A stretch of DNA of 12,044 nucleotides. Origin: CAYWMP01 sp964459445. GTDB lineage: Bacteria > Desulfobacterota > DSM-4660 > Desulfatiglandales > HGW-15. Both the position numbers and the translations under genes were made by a program. The notes under the pieces were generated by a model. That model was given only the letters and a program-made list of their open reading frames with translations. It had not been told where the DNA came from and ran no database searches. The stretch spans positions 1 through 12,044 of the forward strand of contig CAYWMP010000181.1 in the NCBI GenBank assembly GCA_964459445.1, given 5' to 3'. Shown here piece after piece: positions 1 to 7,875 of the stretch (the stretch's first letter is position 1; every line of letters starts with the position of its first letter).

Positions 1-28
1 TCTCAACCTGGCAATTTGGGCATTTCAT
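1..28 (-). CDS. 5' end of a fourth zinc-ribbon/cyclase/NTPase/TPR paralog (partial)
   Basis: Only nine codons lie inside the window. Read on the minus strand from the ATG at 28-26 they give MKCPNCQVE, matching the MKCPECQFE, MKCPECQFD and MKCPECQTE starts of the three complete paralogs to the right. The Cys-x2-Cys is the first half of the zinc ribbon that opens each of those proteins. Support for a real start: a GGAGGG ribosome site at 37-42, nine bases from the ATG, and a near-consensus promoter at 102-130. The rest of the gene lies left of the window, so the cyclase, NTPase and TPR domains are inferred from the paralogs, not seen. Another protein opening with the same zinc ribbon is possible, but its place in a same-strand array of paralogs makes membership likely. 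Confidence 0.75.
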
Positions 29-36
29 CTTTGACG

Positions 37-42
37 CCCTCC
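37..42 (-). promoter_or_regulatory. Ribosome binding site of the partial fourth paralog
   Basis: On the minus strand this reads GGAGGG, nine bases before the ATG at 28-26. It is the best Shine-Dalgarno match among the four paralogs and helps fix the start of the truncated gene. Confidence 0.65.
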
Positions 43-101
43 GGTGAATATGAGGGGGATTATGAGAAATGAAAAATTGGAATTGTCATTCGCTGAGGCT
101 G

Positions 102-130
102 AGTATAGGGGGAGTATTTCTTCATGTCAA
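102..130 (-). promoter_or_regulatory. Near-consensus sigma-70 promoter for the fourth paralog
   Basis: On the minus strand there is a perfect -35 TTGACA (130-125), a 17-base spacer and a -10 TATACT (107-102, five of six bases). Transcription would start near position 95 and give a leader of roughly 65 bases before the ATG at 28. This is the strongest promoter-like sequence seen in the window. It implies that the fourth paralog is transcribed on its own rather than only by read-through from the membrane-protein gene 249 bp upstream. Confidence 0.65.
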
Positions 131-277
131 ATAGGGAGCATCACATTTATATTGTTCGAACTACTCGGCCTAAAAGCAATTGAATGAGGGTGTTTTGGGG
201 GTGAAATTAGGGGAAATTTGCAGATATTCAAACCTTAATAGAGGTTCATAAAGTAGAAGTTATGATGCTGGAAAAGG

Positions 278-697
278 TTATCCGGATACCAACTTCTCGG
301 TTTTTTTCTCAAACTCCTCCCTGGGAAATAGGAGAATAAAGGCGATAAATACAAGAAGAGTGAAGACTGCAGACATGGCGAACATCCAGTTCCCCTTACC
401 TGTCATGATAAGTGCCGCCAGTGTCAGCGTGGCAAGACCGTTGTCTACGATAGCGTATTTGATAATAGCCACATTCCTAACGGGATCCTTATAGGCGAAC
501 CAGTAAAGTAGTCCCAGAGCCGTCACCACAGCGCCGAAGAGTCGCAAGTAGGCCGTATCTTTTGGCATGGCAAGCCCAAGCAACTCAAACAAAGCGGATG
601 GCCCTATAAGCGTTGGTAGTCCCCAAAGAAATAGGCAGGCCGCAACCTTTATTAAAAGAACTGTTCTTAGCCAAGTCAGCTTAGTATGTTCTTTCAT
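278..697 (-). CDS. Small four-helix integral membrane protein, function unknown
   Basis: This 139-aa protein is not recognised as a member of a named family with any certainty. Four hydrophobic stretches are visible, at about residues 12-34, 49-69, 76-98 and 103-125. They are separated by short loops, one with charged residues (KDPVRN, about 70-75), and followed by a charged C-terminal tail (REEFEKKTEKL, about 126-136). There is no cleavable signal peptide and no cyclic-nucleotide-binding or catalytic domain. The start is supported by AAAAGGG seven bases upstream (704-710) and a possible promoter at 730-758. The gene sits between two members of the cyclase/NTPase paralog array on the same strand, with 274 and 249 bp gaps, so it is probably its own transcription unit. 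It may resemble small 4-TM families such as DUF4345-like or DoxX-like proteins, but this is only an impression. Confidence 0.85.
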   Translation of the reverse strand: MKEHTKLTWLRTVLLIKVAACLFLWGLPTLIGPSALFELLGLAMPKDTAYLRLFGAVVTALGLLYWFAYKDPVRNVAIIKYAIVDNGLATLTLAALIMTGKGNWMFAMSAVFTLLVFIAFILLFPREEFEKKTEKLVSG

Positions 698-729
698 AGC
701 ACACCCTTTTCCATTTTAATTATTTTTGA

Positions 730-758
730 TTGTTATGTGTTCCAAAATTAACACTCAA
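730..758 (-). promoter_or_regulatory. Possible sigma-70 promoter of the membrane-protein gene
   Basis: On the minus strand TTGAGT (758-753) and TAACAA (735-730) are separated by exactly 17 bases. Each hexamer matches four of six consensus bases. The -10 lies about 32 bases upstream of the ATG at 697, leaving a short leader that contains the AAAAGGG ribosome site. The surroundings are AT-rich, so a chance match is possible. Confidence 0.4.
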
Positions 759-866
759 GAAATAGACTGTTAATACTTTTAATGGGAATCATATTAGCTT
801 GCCAAAGCTCGTGGTCACCGGCCTAGCCTCGCTCGAACTATCACTTTCAAATACCAGTCATAGAAT

Positions 867-882
867 TTTCAAGCCCTTCCTT
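867..882 (-). repeat. Short fragment resembling one end of the 81-bp upstream repeat
   Basis: The minus strand reads AAGGAAGGGCTTGAAA, differing at one base from AAGGGAGGGCTTGAAA at the gene-distal end of the repeat copy at 7725-7805. The rest of the repeat is not recognisable here. It lies in the 274-bp gap between the 1114-aa paralog and the membrane-protein gene, and could be a decayed repeat remnant or chance. Confidence 0.3.
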
Positions 883-971
883 TTTTGGCATTCATATCAG
901 CAACATTCAGTCTCAGGGTTAATTCTTTGCATACAATATAGAGGTATTTTCTATCCATGGAATAGCTATTC

Positions 972-3900
972 TTATGCCAAAGACGCCAGCGCTTCTTTAG
1001 CTTGTTTCAAATATGTTTCAGTCTCGCATTCTTGGAAAATATTAATGGCTTCCGAGATGAATTCCCGGGCTTGATCTTTTCTCTTCTTAGCACCGTGCAA
1101 AAGACCTAGGTCGAGATAAGCCGGGCCTAGTACGTTTTTGGCCCCAATCTCTTTTGCAACTTCAATCGCTTTATTAAAATGTTCTTCAGCTTTTTTGCCT
1201 GCAAATGGGACGTTCCTAGCCAAAAACCCTATATTTTTGGCCATGATCGAGAAAGCGGGTGTAGGTCCTGTCGCAATCTGTGAATACACTTTCCCAAGAA
1301 CATACTCAGATTGCGCATACCACGTTCTCCGTTGATTTCTAATCAGGGTCTGTCGCGCCTCTTCTAACATCCTTAGCCCTTGCTTCATCTGGCCTTTCGC
1401 AATCAAAGCGGGGGCTAGAAATAAACAGGCCAGCTCTGAGAGCTGCCCTATAGCGCGTTTTTCACAGAAATCTAAGAGCGATTGCAAAACGTCTTCCGCC
1501 TCCTGAAACTGACCGCCAAAAAGAAAAGCCATACCTAGGCTACCTTTTGGAAAGGAAGCATAGAAAGGGTCCAACGCAACTTCAAGTGCCTTTTCACAGC
1601 TTTTTTGGTATGAGTTCATATCTCCGGTCAGTGAGTAAGCCCAACCATTCACCCAATGCCCAAAGACCTTGCTTCTGCTATTCGAGTTTCTTTCGCCATA
1701 GTCCAAAAGAAGTTTTGCGGCCTTAAAAACCCTTTTCGCATCCCCCTTCATCATGTTGATGTAGCTAAGTCCTCCAAGAGATTTGAAAAAGAGGTACTGA
1801 TCCGAAGGGAACGTCTCAGCTATCTTCTGGGCCCTCTCACCAAAGCCAATACCTTCAGCAAAAAGGCCTAAATCTCCACATGCCCATGTAAGCCAAGTGC
1901 ATGCATAGCCCACTACTTTTTGGTTGCCAGAATTCTCGCCTAGTTCTAGTGCATTGCACAGGCATTCATAGGAATCTTTTGCTTTGCCGGACATCCAAAG
2001 GGCAATGCCGAACCAGTCATAGAACATCCCGAGTCTAGCCTTATCGTCCAGGGACTCTGCCACATCTTTTTGAGAGTTCAAAAGATTGATGAATTCCTTA
2101 AAATCTCCGAGGTAGTAATAGGCATAACCCCAGCTATTTAAAATGTCGATAAGTGCAACCTTTTCGGCTTTAGATTTGTCGGTTTTAGATGCAAGGATAT
2201 CAAAGGCCGCTTTGAAGTATTGATGGGCTTCTTCCACTGCGTATCTTGCCAGACTCTTTTCACCCGACTTTACAAGGTAATCGACAGCCTTAATCTCAGA
2301 TTGACCCTGAGCAAAATGAAAGGCCAAGGTCTCATAGAACTCCGAAAGTCTATCCTGAAAGAGACTTTCCATCACAAGCGCGATTTGTTCATGGATGGCC
2401 TGTCGCTCTTTTTTCAGAAGACCGTTATAAACGACCTCCTGGGTAAGGGGATGCTTGAACATATACTCCAGATCCGGCTCAATGGTCCTGGTTCTAATCA
2501 GGTCAAGTCGCTCCAACGAACTTAGACCCCGATCAATGCGGTCTTCCAGCTCCGTTATCCTTTTGAGAATCTCATAAAAAAATGCTCTCCCGATGACCGA
2601 AGCCTCTTGGAGAATGCGCTTTGCCTCTTTCTCCAGCCGGTCAAGCCTCCCTGAAATAACACCATGGATCGTGGGGGATATTTCAGATTCACTGATAGAT
2701 CTTCCGATTATCCAATTGCCATTGTCTCGGATCAGCATCTCAGCTTCGATCAATGAATTGACCAGTTCTTCCAGGTAAAAAGGATTCCCCTCTGCTTTGT
2801 CCTGGACAAATTGCTTCAGATCAGAGGGAATAGTCTCGGTTTCCAGTAAAGATTCCAGCATAACTTGTGCCTCTGAAGATGAAAGATCCTGCAGTCGGAT
2901 CTCCTGGTAGATTCTGCCGATTCCACCCAACTGGTGACTCGAGAAAAGACTAAACGTTGGCCTGTAAACACAAAGGGCAATGGCAGGTTGCCGAATTTCT
3001 AGAAGGGTATTGCGCAGAAGCTCAGCAAAAGAAGGATCGGCCCAGTGAAGGTCCTCCAGAAAGAAAACCGTTGGCGCCCTCTGGGCCAGGGCTGAAAGTA
3101 TGGTCCGGATTGCCTCTTGAAGACGGGATCTCCAGAACTCGGGGCTCACATCGTCAATATCCGGATAACTCAGCGAGTAAAGACCACCCACATAAGGGGC
3201 AAGATTCACCTTCTCCCCGACAAGATTTTCAATCCCGGACTCGACTTTTTCCCTCACGTTTTCAGTGGTGTCGCCTTCTTCAATCTGTAATATCCTGTTC
3301 AGCAGATCAATCATTGGGGAATAGGGTATGTTTTGAGAATAAGCATAAGCATGGCCTTCCAGCCATTGAATCTCATCAAGGTCCAAAGTTTCCTTGAAAT
3401 CCTCCACAAGTCTGCTTTTACCCGTTCCTGCGGCGCCGCAAATAGAGAATATGGTCCCTTTCCCCTCTTGGAGATTTTCAAGAGCCCTCTTGAGTTTGTC
3501 CATCTCCACTTTTCTTCCAATTAAATCAGCTTTCAACCCCGACAGGCGGTGTATCGTAACCGGTCTCTCCTTTGGGGATAAAACTCTATGAACCTGGATC
3601 GGTTCCATCTTGCCTTTGACCGTGGTTGGCTCCAGACCTTCAAATGTAAAATGACCCTCGGCCTGTCGATAAGTATCCGAGCCCACCAGTATTTCGCCCT
3701 CATTGGCCAGGCTGCTGAGCCGGGAGGCAAGATTAATGGTGTCGCCTGCCACGCCATGAGTGCCTTTTTCCATGTCCACTTTGCCGGTCACAACGAGACC
3801 GGTATTGATGCCGGTGTGCATGGAAATGGGTTGCCCAATCCTCTTTTCTATATCGGGGCTTAATGCCCCGACCAGTTCATGTATTTCTCGGGCAACCCTG

Positions 3901-4316
3901 ATGGCCCTTATCGGGTCATCCTCATGCACCTTTGGTACACCGAATAAGGCCATGACGGCATCCCCCACAAACTTTTCAACAAAGCCGTCATACTTGGCTA
4001 TTATCTCGGAAATCTTGGCGAAGGTTCGGCTGGTGATCTCCTTGACTTCCTCTGGGTCAAGCCTCTCCGACATGGCAGTGTATCCTGAGAGGTCGGAAAA
4101 AAGTACCGTCACGTGTTTACGTTCTCCTTCGGTTTCCGGTACTATTGTTTCTGCTTCCGAAACTTCGCCTAAGCTTTGCCCGCATTCATTGCAAAATCTG
4201 CTGCCAAGCGGATTCACTTTTCCGCATTCCGAGCAGGCAAGTTCTAGTTTACAGCCGCACCCGTTGCAGAACTTGGCGTCCTCCAGATTTTCAAATTGGC
4301 ACTCCGGACATTTCAT
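972..4316 (-). CDS. Zinc-ribbon / class III nucleotide cyclase / STAND-type ATPase / TPR protein (1114 aa)
   Basis: This is a probable soluble signalling protein that joins cNMP synthesis to an NTPase-TPR sensor. Residues 1-46 hold two zinc ribbons (C3, C6, C17, C20; C28, C31, C42, C45). The cyclase domain spans about 66-245: metal-binding D75 in FSDLSGYT, K115 and D119 in FVEKFVGD, and transition-state N195 and R199 in GDTINLASRL. The second base-selecting position (188) is Gly rather than Asp/Thr. An AAA_16/STAND NTPase covers about 265-600, with Walker A GAAGTGKS (294-301), Walker B VFFLED (417-422) followed by LHWAD, and GNPFYLEEL (510-518). From about 655 to the end the protein is TPR-like and helical. 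The ATG lies 68 bp after the stop of the 1092-aa paralog, so co-transcription is likely. AAAGGG lies eleven bases upstream, partly within a small hairpin. The ligand and the cyclic nucleotide made cannot be read from the sequence. Confidence 0.96.
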   Translation of the reverse strand: MKCPECQFENLEDAKFCNGCGCKLELACSECGKVNPLGSRFCNECGQSLGEVSEAETIVPETEGERKHVTVLFSDLSGYTAMSERLDPEEVKEITSRTFAKISEIIAKYDGFVEKFVGDAVMALFGVPKVHEDDPIRAIRVAREIHELVGALSPDIEKRIGQPISMHTGINTGLVVTGKVDMEKGTHGVAGDTINLASRLSSLANEGEILVGSDTYRQAEGHFTFEGLEPTTVKGKMEPIQVHRVLSPKERPVTIHRLSGLKADLIGRKVEMDKLKRALENLQEGKGTIFSICGAAGTGKSRLVEDFKETLDLDEIQWLEGHAYAYSQNIPYSPMIDLLNRILQIEEGDTTENVREKVESGIENLVGEKVNLAPYVGGLYSLSYPDIDDVSPEFWRSRLQEAIRTILSALAQRAPTVFFLEDLHWADPSFAELLRNTLLEIRQPAIALCVYRPTFSLFSSHQLGGIGRIYQEIRLQDLSSSEAQVMLESLLETETIPSDLKQFVQDKAEGNPFYLEELVNSLIEAEMLIRDNGNWIIGRSISESEISPTIHGVISGRLDRLEKEAKRILQEASVIGRAFFYEILKRITELEDRIDRGLSSLERLDLIRTRTIEPDLEYMFKHPLTQEVVYNGLLKKERQAIHEQIALVMESLFQDRLSEFYETLAFHFAQGQSEIKAVDYLVKSGEKSLARYAVEEAHQYFKAAFDILASKTDKSKAEKVALIDILNSWGYAYYYLGDFKEFINLLNSQKDVAESLDDKARLGMFYDWFGIALWMSGKAKDSYECLCNALELGENSGNQKVVGYACTWLTWACGDLGLFAEGIGFGERAQKIAETFPSDQYLFFKSLGGLSYINMMKGDAKRVFKAAKLLLDYGERNSNSRSKVFGHWVNGWAYSLTGDMNSYQKSCEKALEVALDPFYASFPKGSLGMAFLFGGQFQEAEDVLQSLLDFCEKRAIGQLSELACLFLAPALIAKGQMKQGLRMLEEARQTLIRNQRRTWYAQSEYVLGKVYSQIATGPTPAFSIMAKNIGFLARNVPFAGKKAEEHFNKAIEVAKEIGAKNVLGPAYLDLGLLHGAKKRKDQAREFISEAINIFQECETETYLKQAKEALASLA

Positions 4317-4329
4317 TTTTCATTCTACC

Positions 4330-4346
4330 CTTTGGATGGATCAAAG
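4330..4346 (-). promoter_or_regulatory. Small hairpin overlapping the ribosome site of the 1114-aa paralog
   Basis: A five-base inverted repeat (CTTTG at 4330-4334 and CAAAG at 4342-4346, seven-base loop) lies just before the start at 4316. The AAAGGG ribosome site (4328-4333 on the complement) shares its AAAG with the stem, so folding could modestly mask it. The stem is short and AU-rich, so its effect is uncertain. Confidence 0.25.
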
Positions 4347-4384
4347 TAATGTGGTTGTTCAGTTATATTATTGGGCATTTCAAT

Positions 4385-7300
4385 TCATTGAAACTTTCCC
4401 TTCAATTCTTTTGCCTGTTTCAACCACCAGGTCATATTCATTTCTGTGAACAGGTCTATAGCTTTGTTGAGGTAGTCCGTCGCTCGCTCCATATCGCCCT
4501 TGTCGCATAGCATCTCGGCGTAACGGAAACAGCCTATAGCCTGGTCGGGGCTGGCGTTCCGCTTCTCGGCCAAGCTCAGACTTTCTCCCATGTGCGCATC
4601 AACCTTGTTCCAATCAGGGGGGTTTTTCTTAGCGGCCACTATTGCAAGAGCGCGATTAGTGACGACCTCCCCCCATAGCTGGCCAATTTTCGCCAAATCA
4701 ATGGATTTGCCGGCACAATACTCTGCCTCTTCTCTCTGGCCTGTCAGTGCGAGAGCTTCGGCCCGCCATCCGAAAGCTAAGCCAAGAGCAAAGCCGGAAC
4801 CGGTTGATTCAATTCTTTCTATGCCAGCGCGGATCATGTCAATCCCCTTTTGCCGCCTTCCCTCATGAAATGATGCATAACCCATTATCCAATTTCCCAG
4901 TCCTTCTGAAACAGGATTTTCGATTTGTTTTGATATACTTACAGCTTGTTTACCATGCTCTAAGGCCTCATTCCAGGCGCCGCGAATAGTGTCTATCGCC
5001 GCTAAGTATACACAAGTCAATGCTTCTCGCGTCTTATTGCCCAAGTCTATTGATATCTCCAGGGCTCTATTGGCAGTGGTAACCGCATTTTTGAAATCCC
5101 CTACAAAACCAAGAATCAGCCCGAGTAACCCTTTTGAATAGGCAACCTCTTCCAGGTTCCCCACGCCCTCTAACATAGAAATACCTTTTTCCAAATAGTC
5201 GATGCCCTTGGTCCATTCTGATGTGAACAAGCATGCGCGACCAATAACGTTATATGGAAGCGCCAACATTTCCTCATCCCTAAGTTCACCGGCCATTTCG
5301 ATACATCGTTTAAAATAGGGAAGCGATTGCACAATTTCCCCGAGGCTGTAGTTCATCCGCCCTATCCAGTAAGTGATTTTGGCCAAGCGAGTTTCGTCCA
5401 TTGAATCTTGGGCGAATTTCAAAGAGGTTTCGAGGATCTGCAAGTGCTCTTCGGATGACACGTAATGAGAGACTTCAGCCCATTTCAAACTCAAGTCGAT
5501 GTAGGATCTTTTAGTTTCCGTGGACTTCTCTAGGGATGTTAGGGCATCAATAGCAGCCCGATAGTGTTTCCTTGCCTCCCCCAAAGAGAAATATTTGGTG
5601 GCCTTGTCTCCGGCCAACTCCAGATAATGAATGGCTCTTTCGGGGTAGGCGCTTTTCCCGTAATGGTGCGCCAGGGCCTCATAATGCTCTTCTAAACGGT
5701 CCGCATAGAACTCTTCTATGACCTGACCCACTAGCCCATGGAGTTCCTTGCGCCGTTGAAGCAGCAATGACTCATAGACCACCACCTGCGTGAGTACGTG
5801 CTTGAATATGTACTCGGCCTCAGGCAAAACACGGATTTGCTGGATCAGCTCCAAGGTTTTGAGGTCCTCTAATGGCTTAGAAAGCTGTTCCGGTGTGGGC
5901 GTGATTGCCTCCAGAATGCGCCTGGCAAACTCCCGCCCGATCACCGAGGCCAGCCGCAGGATTTCCTGTGCCTTCCCATCCAGCCGATCAAAACGGGAAC
6001 CAATCACCGCCTGCACCGTATCAGGCAGTTGTAAGTCATCTAATGACTGGGTGAGAGCAGGCTGCTGGTTCTTGAGCAGTACTACTCCCTGTTCGACGAG
6101 GGAATTGGCGACTTCCTCGATGAATAAGGGATTACCCCCCGTCCGCTCGTGGATCATGTCTCCCAGGCCCTCCGGAAGCTCATCCGCACGAAAGATCGAT
6201 TTAACTATGTCTTCGGTGTTTGAATGACCCAGAGGTTTAAGTACCAGTGGGGTATGGATCTCCAGACTGCCCCACCTGGCTTCATATTCGGGACGGAAGA
6301 GAACAACCAACAATAGGGGATACGATGGAATCATGCTTACCAGGTGTTCTACTGCTAAATCAGAGGCTTCGTCCGCCCAATGCCAGCCTTCCAGTATGAA
6401 CACCATCGGCTTGCGTCGTGTGTTCAAGGTGAGTATCGCTACCAGGGCTTCCTGAAAGGCTCTTCTCAACTCCTCGCCTTTCAGGTCTTGGGGTATGGAA
6501 TATTCATCACTTGGAATGGACAGAAGATGCAGGTAAAGCGGAATGTACGGCTCCAGGGCTGGATCAATGGCCCGAATGTTTGCCACCGCCTTTTCCAATA
6601 GCTGGGTTGGGCTGTCGTCTTCCCGTAAATTCAATCCCCGCCGTAGGGCATTGACCATGGGCAGATAGGGGGTATTAGTGCCATAAGCGTGGCAGCGGCC
6701 TTCAAGCATCATGACTCGCTCTTGTTCCAGGCTGTGTCTGAACTCGAAGATAAGACGGCTCTTACCTATCCCTGCTTCCCCACTGATGGTAATGAATTGA
6801 CCATGTCCGGCCATGGTCTTTTCCAGGCACCTATGGAGTGTGTTCAGCTCCTGCACTCGGCCAGAGTAAGGTGTGAATCCTCGCTGCTCAGCGGCCTCGA
6901 AGCGGGATCGTACTTTGGTTTCACCTACAACCCGGTAAGGAGTAATCGGTTTGGCCTTGCCTTTGACCTCTGTGGGTTCCAGGCGTTCGAAATGAAAATA
7001 CCCCTTTGCCTGACGATAAGTATCTTGACTAACCAAGATTTCTCCGGTCTTGGCAAGACTTTGTAGTCGTGAGGAGACATTAATAGTCTCCCCTGCCACC
7101 CCATGTGTTCCCTTAATCATGTCTACTTCACCGGTCACTACGAGGCCGGTATTGATTCCGGTGTGCATCGAAATGGGTTGTCCAATCTTCTCTACCAGGT
7201 CGGGGCTCATGGTTTCGACCAAGTCGTGTATTTCCATTGCAGCACGGATAGCTCGAACCGGATCATCTTCATGGGCCTTGGGTGCACCGAAAAGCGCCAT

Positions 7301-7663
7301 GACCGCATCGCCCACAAACTTCTCAACAAATCCCTCGTGCTTGCCTATTACTTGAGAAATTTCACCAAAGATCCGACTGGTGATTTCTTTTACTTCTTCG
7401 GGATCTAGTTTTTCAGACATTGCTGTGTAGCCGGAAAGGTCTGAAAAGAGGACTGTTACATGTTTACGCTCTCCCTCGTCTTTTGGAACTTTCGTTTCTC
7501 TTTCGGAACCTTCCTCTATCCTTTGCCCGCACTGCTCACAAAAGAAGCTGTCTTTGTCATAAGGATGACCGCAAGATGGGCAAACGAGTTCTAATTTAGT
7601 ACCGCATTTTTTACAGAACTTGGCCTCTTCCTTATTATCAAATTGGCACTCTGGGCATTTCAT
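4385..7663 (-). CDS. Zinc-ribbon / class III nucleotide cyclase / STAND-type ATPase / TPR protein (1092 aa)
   Basis: This is a paralog of the 1114-aa gene with colinear domains. Two zinc ribbons occupy residues 1-46 (eight Cys at the same positions). The cyclase, about 66-245, is roughly 80% identical by eye to the neighbour's over residues 65-200. It keeps D75, K115, D119, N195 and R199, has Gly at 188, and reads GETIN where the neighbour has GDTIN. The NTPase covers about 268-605, with Walker A GEAGIGKS (295-302) and GGNPLFIEEV (509-518). Its Walker B reads VFILEG (421-426) before WHWAD, so the usual second acidic residue is Gly426. From about 655 the protein is TPR-like and diverged from the neighbour. 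AGGAG (7674-7678) lies ten bases before the ATG, and an 81-bp repeat shared with the 1174-aa gene starts 61 bp upstream. The gap to the next gene is 68 bp with no visible terminator, which suggests co-transcription. Confidence 0.96.
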   Translation of the reverse strand: MKCPECQFDNKEEAKFCKKCGTKLELVCPSCGHPYDKDSFFCEQCGQRIEEGSERETKVPKDEGERKHVTVLFSDLSGYTAMSEKLDPEEVKEITSRIFGEISQVIGKHEGFVEKFVGDAVMALFGAPKAHEDDPVRAIRAAMEIHDLVETMSPDLVEKIGQPISMHTGINTGLVVTGEVDMIKGTHGVAGETINVSSRLQSLAKTGEILVSQDTYRQAKGYFHFERLEPTEVKGKAKPITPYRVVGETKVRSRFEAAEQRGFTPYSGRVQELNTLHRCLEKTMAGHGQFITISGEAGIGKSRLIFEFRHSLEQERVMMLEGRCHAYGTNTPYLPMVNALRRGLNLREDDSPTQLLEKAVANIRAIDPALEPYIPLYLHLLSIPSDEYSIPQDLKGEELRRAFQEALVAILTLNTRRKPMVFILEGWHWADEASDLAVEHLVSMIPSYPLLLVVLFRPEYEARWGSLEIHTPLVLKPLGHSNTEDIVKSIFRADELPEGLGDMIHERTGGNPLFIEEVANSLVEQGVVLLKNQQPALTQSLDDLQLPDTVQAVIGSRFDRLDGKAQEILRLASVIGREFARRILEAITPTPEQLSKPLEDLKTLELIQQIRVLPEAEYIFKHVLTQVVVYESLLLQRRKELHGLVGQVIEEFYADRLEEHYEALAHHYGKSAYPERAIHYLELAGDKATKYFSLGEARKHYRAAIDALTSLEKSTETKRSYIDLSLKWAEVSHYVSSEEHLQILETSLKFAQDSMDETRLAKITYWIGRMNYSLGEIVQSLPYFKRCIEMAGELRDEEMLALPYNVIGRACLFTSEWTKGIDYLEKGISMLEGVGNLEEVAYSKGLLGLILGFVGDFKNAVTTANRALEISIDLGNKTREALTCVYLAAIDTIRGAWNEALEHGKQAVSISKQIENPVSEGLGNWIMGYASFHEGRRQKGIDMIRAGIERIESTGSGFALGLAFGWRAEALALTGQREEAEYCAGKSIDLAKIGQLWGEVVTNRALAIVAAKKNPPDWNKVDAHMGESLSLAEKRNASPDQAIGCFRYAEMLCDKGDMERATDYLNKAIDLFTEMNMTWWLKQAKELKGKFQ

Positions 7664-7724
7664 GGCCTATGCGCTCCTAGCTCTTAAATAAAAGCCGGTA
7701 AAGGTATGTGAACAGAATTGATAA

Positions 7725-7805
7725 GGCTCCTAATGGATGAAGTTCGGTCTGCCAGGAGAAAGGTAGGCACATTTTGAAGGGATTCTCCATTTCAAGCCCT
7801 CCCTT
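7725..7805. repeat. 81-bp non-coding upstream repeat, copy A
   Basis: This copy matches 11467-11547 without gaps over 81 bases: 66 identities, counted by hand, with 47 of 52 in the part at 7754-7805. It lies 61 bp upstream of the 1092-aa gene start; the other copy lies 66 bp upstream of the 1174-aa gene start, in the same orientation. Both copies keep GGAGA and TCTCC arms around a well-conserved 20-odd base core (GGTAGGCACATTTTGA and neighbours). It could be a conserved promoter/operator or leader element, or the relic of the duplication that made the paralogs. Confidence 0.75.
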
Positions 7806-7821
7806 GCACATTTCTAATGGA

Positions 7822-7856
7822 GCTATAAAATATGGATATTCTCACATAAGAAATCC
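7822..7856 (-). terminator. Possible Rho-independent terminator after the 1174-aa paralog
   Basis: About 20 bases past the stop at 7876, the minus strand has GGAT and TTCT pairing with AGAA and ATCC around a six-base loop: eight pairs with one bulged base, 7856-7834. A U-rich but interrupted stretch (ATATTTTAT) follows. The tail is not an uninterrupted U-run, so this is a weak to moderate call. If real, it separates the 1174-aa gene from the next paralog. Confidence 0.4.
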
Positions 7857-7875
7857 GAACCCCATTTACCAATAT

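Noticed and set aside
188..213. Runs of G (GGG, GGGGG, GGGG) suggestive of a G-quadruplex
   Set aside because: Only three suitable runs are close together and a fourth is missing; the same holds for the G-rich words near 11691-11735.
231..246. AACCT/AGGTT hairpin downstream of the membrane-protein gene
   Set aside because: Only five pairs and no U-tract follows on the minus strand, so it does not support a terminator call.
960..971. Perfect 12-base palindrome GAATAGCTATTC just past the stop of the 1114-aa gene
   Set aside because: It has no loop and no following U-run, so it is not a terminator. A lone 12-base palindrome is not enough to call a binding site.
3760..4449. Long plus-strand frame of 229 codons
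   Set aside because: It lies antisense to the conserved zinc-ribbon/cyclase coding region, and similar antisense frames recur at the same place in the paralogs because of shared codon patterns.
7754..7805. The 81-bp repeat as a known c-di-GMP/cGAMP (GEMM) riboswitch
   Set aside because: The conserved GEMM core motifs are not present on either strand. The element stays unclassified.
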